From: Ruminococcus sp. | Lineage (GTDB): Bacteria > Bacillota > Clostridia > Oscillospirales > Ruminococcaceae | NCBI GenBank assembly: GCA_015066875.1 | Contig: SVNM01000017.1 | Span: forward strand, 1 to 39,151 | DNA: 39,151 bases | Direction of reading: 5' to 3' | Shown here: piece after piece, positions 16,603 to 23,347 of the stretch | Layout: the number at the start of each line of letters is the position of its first letter | How positions within the stretch are numbered: position 1 is the first letter of the stretch | Position numbers and translations under genes: made by a program | Notes under the pieces: generated by a model | Database searches by the model: none | What the model saw: the letters and a program-made list of their open reading frames with translations, nothing else | What the model was told of the DNA's origin: nothing

Positions 16603-17034
16603 TTAGAGTACAAGTTCGGCAAGAGCTGCATTGATATCATCAAGAGTAACAGTTTCGTTGAATTTTTCCCATGTTTCCTTATCCCAGATTTCCGCACGGT
16701 TAGATGAACCGATAACAACAACGTCCTTATCAAGGAAAGCGTGTTCCTTCAAAGGCGGAGCAATAAAAATTCTGCCCTGTTTATCAGGCATCTGTCTGTC
16801 GGCGCAGGATAAAAGCTTACGTCTGATATCGCTTCCTGCTTTTCCGGGGATAGTGTTAAGTCTGCTTTGATATACTTCGAATTCCTCAGGAGAATAAACG
16901 GCGATGTAGTGGTCGTCATGACCAATACAGAGATAGAACTCCGGTCCGAGTATTTCACGAAGCTTTGTAGGGAAACTCATTCTGCCCTTTGCATCAATAC
17001 TATGATTAAAAGTACCGCATAATGCAGCAGTCAT
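16603..17034 (-). CDS. mraZ: Transcriptional regulator MraZ
   Basis: This 143-residue protein has two tandem MraZ/AbrB-like (SpoVT-AbrB superfamily) half-domains. The first contains NHSIDAKGRMSFPTKLRE (about residues 10-27) and the second DKQGRIFIAPPLKEHA (about 79-94); both carry the D-x-(K/Q)-G-R signature. MraZ proteins form ring-shaped oligomers that bind short direct repeats upstream of their own gene and regulate the dcw operon. Three repeats fitting such an operator lie in the leader (17091-17120). The ribosome binding site (GCGAGGCG) is weak and rather distant from the ATG. It is the first gene of the operon. Confidence 0.97.
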   Translation of the reverse strand: MTAALCGTFNHSIDAKGRMSFPTKLREILGPEFYLCIGHDDHYIAVYSPEEFEVYQSRLNTIPGKAGSDIRRKLLSCADRQMPDKQGRIFIAPPLKEHAFLDKDVVVIGSSNRAEIWDKETWEKFNETVTLDDINAALAELVL

Positions 17035-17090
17035 TGCCCGTTCGCCTCGCTTTCTTTGAACTCAGTGGAATTCTTTACCATTTTTGTGGT

Positions 17091-17120
17091 AAATTTCACT
17101 TCTTTTCACCTTTTTTTACC
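17091..17120 (-). promoter_or_regulatory. Probable MraZ operator: three 10-bp direct repeats
   Basis: Reading the minus strand, GGTAAAAAAA, GGTGAAAAGA and AGTGAAATTT follow one another without gaps at exactly 10-bp spacing (17111-17120, 17101-17110, 17091-17100), just downstream of the mraZ promoter. Known MraZ operators are short G-rich direct repeats phased at about one helical turn in this position; binding by this protein is inferred. Confidence 0.65.
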
Positions 17121-17129
17121 CCTACGTTA

Positions 17130-17158
17130 ATTATACTACTTTGAGCCGTTTTTTACAA
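17130..17158 (-). promoter_or_regulatory. Sigma-A-type promoter of the dcw operon (mraZ)
   Basis: On the minus strand TTGTAA (17153-17158), a 17-bp spacer and a perfect TATAAT (17130-17135). The predicted start near 17123 gives a leader of about 90 bases that begins with the three MraZ-type repeats, so bound MraZ would sit on the transcription start region. Confidence 0.75.
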
Positions 17159-17310
17159 GAGGCACAAATGCACAAATAATCCCGATAAAATCCTTTAATT
17201 TTTAGTAATTTTAACGAAATAAGGTATTTGTTTAGTGTTTTTTAGTTCAAAAAGCGAAACAAACGTTTCATTTATTTAACTGTAAATCAGTTTTTGCCTA
17301 TTTTACGTGT

Positions 17311-17422
17311 TTTTTCACCTTTCAGCATCAATTTTACCATTGAAAACAGGGTTTTTTCTTCACCTTTTTTCACCTTTTCGGGTTTTTTAAGGATTTTTTC
17401 ACCCTTTTTCACCTTTTTGACC
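17311..17422 (-). repeat. Distal array of MraZ-box-like repeats
   Basis: The motif TTTTTCACC (minus strand GGTGAAAAA) recurs with its CACC/GACC core at 17316, 17361, 17371, 17400, 17410 and 17419. Within the 17361-17422 part the spacing is 10, 29, 10 and 9 bases, so the copies stay in approximate helical phase. Orientation is the same as in the proximal operator. The array lies between the SpoIID-like terminator and the mraZ promoter, about 240-300 bases upstream of the latter. The rest of 17035-17493 is AT-rich with no gene that I can see. Confidence 0.55.
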
Positions 17423-17425
17423 TGA

Positions 17426-17483
17426 AAATCAAAAAAGTCCTTGAACACTTTTACATTTTGTTGTCGGTGTTCAAAGACTTTTT
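17426..17483 (-). terminator. Rho-independent terminator after the SpoIID/LytB gene
   Basis: On the minus strand a 17-bp stem (AAAAAGTCTTTGAACAC 17467-17483 with 17432-17448, one G-U pair) and an 18-nt loop end in TTTTTTGA. It starts 10 bases after the SpoIID-like stop and separates that operon from the dcw operon. Confidence 0.8.
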
Positions 17484-17493
17484 CTTTTTGTTC

Positions 17494-18702
17494 TTACTGT
17501 GTGAAGCTTATTTCAAACTTCGATGATTTAAGTCCTAAGCAAATCTTAAGATCATTTCCTCTTACGGTTATCTGATTATCTATGATAACGTTCTGTACAT
17601 AACCGCTTGTTCCTGTCTGAAGCTGGAACCAGTTTGCGGGATTATCCGAAAGAGTTATTCCATATCTTGCTTCAACGAGTCTCTTGACTTCTGATGAAGA
17701 CTTATACTTTACTGATCCGTAGTGAGGATCATATGCTGCATCAAACTCACTGGGTACGCTTCTGAGGTAAGGAATATCAGCTGTAAATACTTCATAACAG
17801 CTTGCTGTATATCCTCCGCTTGAAGCTGAGAACATTGTGAGTGCAAAGTTTCCATCGTAGTAAAGAGCTTCGCCAAGAACTGACGCACAAGCATCAATTA
17901 CATTCTGTGGTGGATTTGCCTTACACTTGAGGTCCTTTGCGCTGTTGCCGTGATACTTGATGTAAGTATAAACTGCAACTGCCTGTGCCTTGATTGCTTC
18001 TACGTGCATTGAGCTTCCTACCTCGCGGTATGTGATACCGGCTACCATTGAGAGAACATCTCCGGGTACGCCCTGTACGCTTACCGTTTCAGAACCTGCA
18101 GTACCTGTATTCATAAGGTAGGTTCCGGGATAGTAGTGTAATAAAATATCCTGATAGGTCCATCCGCCATATGATGCATAGAAGTTTGCACCATTCTGAC
18201 TAAGTCCGACGCCGTGTCCCCAGCCGTATGTCACGAATGCAAATTCGCCTGACTGAGCGTTTACCGCAGGTTTTTCCTGGGCTTCGGGAATTACTCCCAG
18301 CACACCGCCGTTTGTCTGTGATTCTACAGGAGTAGGAGCTGTTACTGTTGATGAGATGATATCATCAGCGGGTAACTGAGCGATTTCATCTTCAACTTCT
18401 TCTGTCTCAGCGTCCTCTTCCGTTTCCTCATTTTCAGTCTGAGATATTTCAGGTGTTAATTCATAACTGATCAATGATAAACTTGAATCATAATCTGTGA
18501 TTTCCGCCTTCCACCATTCGGCTTCATCACTCTCCTGTTCAGCTACTGCTTCACCGCTTGTTTCTGCAATTACAGATTCAAGGGTTTCAATGTCTGAACC
18601 GCTGAGTGTTGTTTCTGCAGTGATTGCACCGGTCATTGCTGTAAAAGCGAGAATACCGGAAACGATAGCTGCTGCACACTTAAGTGGTTTTCGCATATTC
18701 AT
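17494..18702 (-). CDS. Secreted SpoIID/LytB-domain protein with permuted domain order
   Basis: The protein has 402 residues with a signal peptide (about 1-30, cleavage near GAITAE) and an acidic low-complexity region (about 35-145). SpoIID-family lytic transglycosylases remove peptides-free glycan strands during engulfment and wall remodelling. The catalytic-core motif REVGSSMHVEAIKAQAVAVYTY is at about 226-247, with the candidate catalytic Glu at 227. The second motif, GWGHGVGLSQNGA with ILLHYYPGT (160-194), normally ends the domain but here precedes the core. The segment VQNVIIDNQITVRG..LGLKSSKFEI, normally before it, is the C-terminus. Thus the domain looks circularly permuted. It is the last gene of the cinA-sortase operon and has its own terminator. 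Function is inferred from family. Confidence 0.87.
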   Translation of the reverse strand: MNMRKPLKCAAAIVSGILAFTAMTGAITAETTLSGSDIETLESVIAETSGEAVAEQESDEAEWWKAEITDYDSSLSLISYELTPEISQTENEETEEDAETEEVEDEIAQLPADDIISSTVTAPTPVESQTNGGVLGVIPEAQEKPAVNAQSGEFAFVTYGWGHGVGLSQNGANFYASYGGWTYQDILLHYYPGTYLMNTGTAGSETVSVQGVPGDVLSMVAGITYREVGSSMHVEAIKAQAVAVYTYIKYHGNSAKDLKCKANPPQNVIDACASVLGEALYYDGNFALTMFSASSGGYTASCYEVFTADIPYLRSVPSEFDAAYDPHYGSVKYKSSSEVKRLVEARYGITLSDNPANWFQLQTGTSGYVQNVIIDNQITVRGNDLKICLGLKSSKFEISFTQ

Positions 18703-18837
18703 AAATTACTCCATCTTGCCGATTTGATCGGTTTTATTTCCTTCGTCAGCCGAAGGATTAACGTGTCCTGCTGTTCCTCCTAAATATATTTGGTCTGAGT
18801 TCTGTCTTTTTCCAGACCAGCCTGACATCTGTCGTGT
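18703..18837 (-). promoter_or_regulatory. Leader with three hairpins upstream of the SpoIID/LytB gene
   Basis: On the minus strand GGTCTG/CAGACC (18813-18818 with 18792-18797), TCCTTCG-GCTGA-CGAAGGA (18739-18757) and CCGAT-CAA-ATCGG (18719-18731) follow one another. They separate the second sortase gene from the SpoIID-like gene. An AGGAGG between the first two has no start codon at proper spacing. No U-run follows any hairpin, so they are not clear terminators. No riboswitch core that I know fits. Confidence 0.35.
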
Positions 18838-19848
18838 TTATTCTTCGGATGTTGTTTCTTCCTCTGAATCGGTTGATTCCTCAGTTGAATTCTCCGAAGC
18901 TTCACGGGAAGCTGCTTCTTCAGCAGCCTTTGAGGCTTCCTCTTCTTTTTTCTTCTCGATGTACTCAGGAGTTCTTGCTATTGAGTCTACATCGTTTCTG
19001 ATTTCGTCATCGCGGAGTCTTCTTCCTACGATAATGAATCTTGAATTGTCCTCACTCGCATAGCATGTCGAAAGGGTGAGCAGCTTGTCGCCATACTGTA
19101 CGTCGACTCCTGTGTCAATCAGTGAGCCGTTGCGGACTTTTTCAACGTAATTGTTGAAGTCTTCCTCAGTTGCAAAATCTTCCATATCCCAGTAACGGAA
19201 ATCCGTGTACCAATTTCCGCTGGTGATCATACAACCGAAGATGATATATTGATAATCCTTATAATTTGAACTTAAGTCAATAAAAGGACTCTCATCATAA
19301 AAACTATAATCCTGACGATATCTTCTGAGCGAACCGAACATTGTATTGTTCGCCATATTGTGACCATATATTACGATATTGTCGGACTGCATAACCTCAG
19401 AGTAGCCAAAAACATTTCTGTAATCCATAAAGAGGGTTCCGCCTCTTGCATATCCACCGTTGAGGTCATGATCGAGATAGTAGGAATTTGCAGGATATTC
19501 TTCCCCTCCGTAGTAAGAGGTTCCCGCGGGAATTGCACCCGGGTCAAGCACAAACGGATAATTGACCTTGGTATTATCAAGACTTATCCAGCCTGCGATA
19601 TCCTTATTTTGTCTTAAAAAGATTTTTGCTCTTTCCGTCATACCCTTTGGTGATTCCTGATACTCATAAAGCTCATACCAATTCTCAGGTAAAACGGTTG
19701 TTGGTTGTGTAACGGGCTCTGTTTCCTGAATATTGCTGAATGTAGGAACCTGATCTTCGGTTCTGTTCAGCATAAGAACATAGGCACAAAGACCAATTGC
19801 TACTGAGCAAGTTGCACAAGCCGTAATTATCTTTGCTGTTTTATTCAT
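18838..19848 (-). CDS. Class B sortase (second of a tandem pair)
   Basis: This 336-residue protein has an N-terminal membrane anchor (about residues 7-27) and a class B sortase domain (about 70-285). The catalytic triad is visible: His163 in IVIYGHNM, Cys262 in LTLSTC, and Arg270 in NSRFIIVGRR. Class B features are KVNYPFV, the YYLDHD strand and the long helix between the last strands. The C-terminus is a Glu/Ser/Thr-rich tail after KKKEEEASKAAEEAAS. Sortases cleave a sorting signal in a secreted protein and join it to peptidoglycan or another protein. No protein with an LPxTG- or NPxTN-like C-terminal sorting signal is encoded in this window, so the substrate is unknown. The gene starts three bases after the upstream sortase stop. 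Confidence 0.9.
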   Translation of the reverse strand: MNKTAKIITACATCSVAIGLCAYVLMLNRTEDQVPTFSNIQETEPVTQPTTVLPENWYELYEYQESPKGMTERAKIFLRQNKDIAGWISLDNTKVNYPFVLDPGAIPAGTSYYGGEEYPANSYYLDHDLNGGYARGGTLFMDYRNVFGYSEVMQSDNIVIYGHNMANNTMFGSLRRYRQDYSFYDESPFIDLSSNYKDYQYIIFGCMITSGNWYTDFRYWDMEDFATEEDFNNYVEKVRNGSLIDTGVDVQYGDKLLTLSTCYASEDNSRFIIVGRRLRDDEIRNDVDSIARTPEYIEKKKEEEASKAAEEAASREASENSTEESTDSEEETTSEE

Positions 19849-19851
19849 TGC

Positions 19852-21510
19852 TTACTCCTCAGTAGTTTCATTTTCCTCTGTTGCAGTTGTAGTCTCCGCG
19901 TTATACGGGATAAACTCTGCATTGGGATCATATTCCTCGCCCTTATTATACTTATAATAGAGTGTAGGCCACTTTATATTGGGATTGGGGACACTTCCTG
20001 TAGTTCCCTCGTAGAGGTCCTCACCATCTCTGACAAGTCTTGCCATTATGATAAGACGACCGCCACCGCCCTGACCGAAGATACTGTTACAGGTTGATAA
20101 TGTAAGAAGCTTATCTCCATACTTCACATCAACATTGGTAAGGCGAATTGTTCTTTTCTTTACCTCATTGACGTAATTATAGAAATCAGTTTCCGTATTG
20201 AAATTAAGGTAATTCCAACAATCAAACACTGTTTCTGTTTTATCATCGGCGTCGATAATAAAGAATGCGAAGATTTTATACTTATAGCAAGCATAATTGG
20301 AATTCAGTTCGATAATCGGGTGCTCTTCGTAATAATTCACATTATTGCGGTAGTTCTTAAGGCTTCCGAACATCATACCGTTTCCCATATTGTGACCATA
20401 TATGATAAGGTTATCGGAATTTGGCTCAGTGAGCTTTCCGTCAACCACATGGTCGAATCTATTACGGTAGTCGAGGAACAAGGAACCTGCCTTAGCGTCC
20501 TCTCCCATAATATTCTTATCAAGGTATTTCTCAAGGTCACCCGACTGAACGACAGGATAATTTACTTTAGTGTCGGGAATTCTGATTACACCCACGACCT
20601 CCTCATTGATATCGAGAAGTTTCTCGGCACCGGGAAGAAGCTCATAATACTCTCCGTCATAGATTTCAGGAGTTTCAGCCTTTTCCTTTGTAGGAGTTTC
20701 GATGTAATCGCTCATTATGTCCTCATAGCCTTTTTCGGTATGTGTTGTATCAATGTAATAATCAACCACAATGTAACCGCAGACGATAATAGCACAGCAG
20801 GAACCGAGGAAAACAACCTTTCTGATTCTCTCTGCAATACCGTCGCCTTTCTGCGGAAGCAATCCGAGCAGACTTTCCTTGAGAGTCTTTTTCTTTTTCT
20901 TCTTTTTCTTCTTCTTTTTACCGCCAGTTTTCTTAGCGGGTTTTTCAGCAGTTTCAGGCTCATTCACAGCTTCGCCGGCTTCTGTCTGAGCTTCCTGTAC
21001 ATCGGTTCCGTTTTCTTCAGAAACAGTGTTATCTGTCTCGTCGCACATTACCTCTGCAGGCTCCTCAGAAATTTCATCAGCCTCAGCAGTGATTTGCTCG
21101 GGAACTTCACCCGAAACGGCCCTCTGCTTATCAGATTTAACCTTCTGAACTCTTTTTGCAATTCTTTCAGCGAGTTCATTTTCCCATTCGCTTTCCGCAG
21201 ACTGAGCACTCGCGCCTGTTTCCTCTACGGCAACCTCTTCCCTTGTGATCTCAGCATTCTCCTCATTCACATCAGACTGACCTTCCTCGCTTTCGGAAGC
21301 AATCTTAGTGAAATAAGGCTCAATATAGAGCTCTTCGGGAGTAAGCTCGGCAGATTCCGCATCAGGTGAAGTATTCTCCTGAACAGCCTTAGCACTTTCC
21401 TCTGTTTTATTGCGTATGGAATTTTTTATTGCTTTGATTCTTTCGGCTCTTTTCAGAGCTTCAGGTGAACTGCTGTCTGATGACTGCAATTCATTTTTAT
21501 TTTCATTCAT
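19852..21510 (-). CDS. Class B sortase with a long charged cytoplasmic N-terminus
   Basis: This 552-residue protein begins with about 195 highly charged, Glu-rich residues, then a Lys-only stretch of about eleven residues (198-208), a membrane segment (about 231-252) and a class B sortase domain (about 285-500). The triad is His373 (IIYGHNM), Cys474 (LTLSTC) and Arg485 (GGGGRLIIMAR). The N-terminal extension is unusual for sortases, which normally start at the membrane anchor. With the positive-inside rule the extension should be cytoplasmic, so it might interact with a cytoplasmic partner. The start codon overlaps the end of cinA by eight bases, indicating translational coupling. The substrate is not visible in the window. 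Confidence 0.9.
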   Translation of the reverse strand: MNENKNELQSSDSSSPEALKRAERIKAIKNSIRNKTEESAKAVQENTSPDAESAELTPEELYIEPYFTKIASESEEGQSDVNEENAEITREEVAVEETGASAQSAESEWENELAERIAKRVQKVKSDKQRAVSGEVPEQITAEADEISEEPAEVMCDETDNTVSEENGTDVQEAQTEAGEAVNEPETAEKPAKKTGGKKKKKKKKKKKTLKESLLGLLPQKGDGIAERIRKVVFLGSCCAIIVCGYIVVDYYIDTTHTEKGYEDIMSDYIETPTKEKAETPEIYDGEYYELLPGAEKLLDINEEVVGVIRIPDTKVNYPVVQSGDLEKYLDKNIMGEDAKAGSLFLDYRNRFDHVVDGKLTEPNSDNLIIYGHNMGNGMMFGSLKNYRNNVNYYEEHPIIELNSNYACYKYKIFAFFIIDADDKTETVFDCWNYLNFNTETDFYNYVNEVKKRTIRLTNVDVKYGDKLLTLSTCNSIFGQGGGGRLIIMARLVRDGEDLYEGTTGSVPNPNIKWPTLYYKYNKGEEYDPNAEFIPYNAETTTATEENETTEE

Positions 21511-22045
21511 TGGTCTGAACCGCCTTCATCAGTATTTCCTCAATAATCCCGAAAGCATAGCCTGCAACTGTACGTCGCAGATTATCCCTGCTTTTGTCGT
21601 GAAGATTCCGGAGATCGGGCAATCTGACAAACTGATTTCCACAGATGTCAAACCCTACATAAATTGTTCCGACGGGAGTTTCTTCTGTTCCCCCGCCCGG
21701 ACCTGCGATTCCCGTTACGGAAACGCACACATCAGCGCCCGAGCATTTTTTCAGTCCCTGCACCATAGCGAGAGCAGTTTCATAACTGACAACGCCATAC
21801 TGTGACAGCACAGCTTCGGAAACGCCGAGATATTTCATCTTCATTTTTTCCGAATAGGTACACAAACCCAGCTCGAAGACAGCCGACGCACCGGATACTG
21901 ATGTAATCAGCTCGGAGAGCAAACCGCCTGTACAGCTTTCGGCTGTAGATATAGTTAGCCCCCTTTGCTCTAATAATTTTACAACATTTGTAACCGTTTT
22001 GTCAAGATTTACGGCAAAACATTCAGAATATTGCCCGTTTTGCAT
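21503..22045 (-). CDS. pncC: CinA C-terminal-type protein (PncC-like nicotinamide-nucleotide amidohydrolase)
   Basis: This 180-residue protein is a stand-alone CinA C-terminal domain. It shows ISTAESCTGGLLSELIT (about residues 31-47), SVSGASAVFELGLCTYSEKMKMKYLGV, and SVTGIAGPGGGTEETPVGTIYVG, all diagnostic of PncC/YgaD. Family members deamidate nicotinamide mononucleotide to nicotinic acid mononucleotide, salvaging the pyridine nucleotide, a job linked to NAD-dependent DNA ligase activity. The N-terminal molybdopterin-binding-like domain of full CinA is absent. GGAGGT lies at good spacing before the ATG. It is the first gene of the sortase operon, which does not suggest an obvious functional link. 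Confidence 0.92.
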   Translation of the reverse strand: MQNGQYSECFAVNLDKTVTNVVKLLEQRGLTISTAESCTGGLLSELITSVSGASAVFELGLCTYSEKMKMKYLGVSEAVLSQYGVVSYETALAMVQGLKKCSGADVCVSVTGIAGPGGGTEETPVGTIYVGFDICGNQFVRLPDLRNLHDKSRDNLRRTVAGYAFGIIEEILMKAVQTNE

Positions 22046-22146
22046 ATTTCAACTACCTCCGTTTTGAACACCTTATCCAAAAAATCTGTTGACTCATTGT
22101 ATAAATGTAAAATCAGCTTACATAATTTCCTGTTATTTCCTGTAAC

Positions 22147-23325
22147 TTATCTCTGGAAATTAAAGATTTTCTGCTCTGTATTTTCCACTGCCTTCTGAAT
22201 GAGAGGCTCGAAATCAAAGCTATTCTGAGCTTTTTCGATATCCTCAAGCAAAGGTCTTACCTTGGGGTGCTTGGGAGTAAATACCGTACAGCAATCCTCA
22301 TAAGGAAGAGTTGATATATCAAATGTATCAATCTTTCGTGCAATTTCAATAATTTCTGTTTTATCCATTCCGATAAGCGGTCTGAACACGGGCATTCTGC
22401 ACACAGCATCGGTACAGCCTATAGCCGACATTGTCTGGCTTGCAACCTGTCCCACGCTCTCGCCCGTAATAAGAGCAAGGCAATTATCCTTCTCAGCAAT
22501 TCTCTGTGCGATCTCCATCATAAGTCTTCTCATTATAATAGTAAAGAACTCTTCGGGACAGTTATCCTTGATAGCTTCCTGTATTTCAGTAAAGGGTACG
22601 CAGAAGAATGCAATTCCTCCGCAGTAGTCTGTAAGCTTTTCGCAGAGCTGTTCTACCTTAAGCTGAGCACGGTCTGATGTATAGGGAGGGCTTACATAGT
22701 GGATTGTCGCAATGTGAACTCCTCTTTTAGCCATCATCCAGCCGGCAACAGGGCTGTCAATTCCGCCGGAAAGAAGAAGCATTGCCTTTCCACTGCTTCC
22801 CACAGGAAGTCCGCCTGCGCCCTTGATATTCTCAGCGTGAACGTAAGCATTTGTGTCGCGAATTTCAACAGTAACTGTAACCTCAGGATTTTTAACATCA
22901 ACAGTAAGATGAGGGAACTTTTCAAGCAAAGCTCCGCCAAGCTCCATACAAATCTCAGGCGACTTCATAGGGAAAGCCTTATCTGCACGCTTTGCTGTAA
23001 CCTTAAAGGTTTTCGCATATGAGAGTATATCATTTAAATAGGTATAGCTCTGCTCTTTGATATCGTCAAAGCTCTTTTCGCATACACAGGCTCTGCAAAG
23101 AGCTGCAATTCCGAAAATCTTGCTTATTCTCTTTACAGCCTCTTCAAGATCGATATCCTCATTCTCAGGCTCGATGTAAAGAGTTGACTGTGCTCTTGTG
23201 CACACAAACTTGCCAAGGCTCTTTATTCTTCTTTTCACGTTCTTTGTAAGCATATCCTCAAAGGTATTCTTATTGAGTCCCTTAAGAGCGATCTCTCCGT
23301 ATTTTACAAGTATAATTTCCTTCAT
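22147..23325 (-). CDS. thiI: tRNA 4-thiouridine synthase / thiamine thiazole sulfurtransferase ThiI
   Basis: This 392-residue protein has an N-terminal ferredoxin-like region, a THUMP domain (about residues 60-165) and a PP-loop ATP pyrophosphatase domain with SGGIDSPV (186-193). It also has the conserved EDCCTVFTPKHP segment. It adenylates U8 of tRNA and inserts sulfur to make 4-thiouridine. It lacks the C-terminal rhodanese domain of Escherichia coli ThiI, as is usual in Firmicutes, where the sulfur comes directly from a partner cysteine desulfurase. That partner is the gene immediately upstream, 22 bases away, so the two form one operon. Confidence 0.96.
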   Translation of the reverse strand: MKEIILVKYGEIALKGLNKNTFEDMLTKNVKRRIKSLGKFVCTRAQSTLYIEPENEDIDLEEAVKRISKIFGIAALCRACVCEKSFDDIKEQSYTYLNDILSYAKTFKVTAKRADKAFPMKSPEICMELGGALLEKFPHLTVDVKNPEVTVTVEIRDTNAYVHAENIKGAGGLPVGSSGKAMLLLSGGIDSPVAGWMMAKRGVHIATIHYVSPPYTSDRAQLKVEQLCEKLTDYCGGIAFFCVPFTEIQEAIKDNCPEEFFTIIMRRLMMEIAQRIAEKDNCLALITGESVGQVASQTMSAIGCTDAVCRMPVFRPLIGMDKTEIIEIARKIDTFDISTLPYEDCCTVFTPKHPKVRPLLEDIEKAQNSFDFEPLIQKAVENTEQKIFNFQR

Positions 23326-23347
23326 TTATTTTTCCTTTCCAACCATA

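Noticed and set aside
17311..17422. CRISPR array
   Set aside because: The repeats are 9-10 bases long, directly phased and without unique spacers of 30-40 bases.
18703..18837. c-di-GMP or ydaO (c-di-AMP) riboswitch before the SpoIID/LytB gene
   Set aside because: Hairpins are present but the conserved cores of these riboswitch classes are not recognisable.
20320..21369. Long open frame on the plus strand opposite the first sortase
   Set aside because: It is a shadow of the sortase gene: no ribosome binding site and Cys/Phe/Leu-biased composition, while the minus-strand frame has clear family motifs.
22125..22144. Tandem 10-bp repeat ATTTCCTGTT/ATTTCCTGTA just after thiI
   Set aside because: Only two copies in AT-rich DNA past a stop codon, with no promoter or gene to act on; chance is likely.
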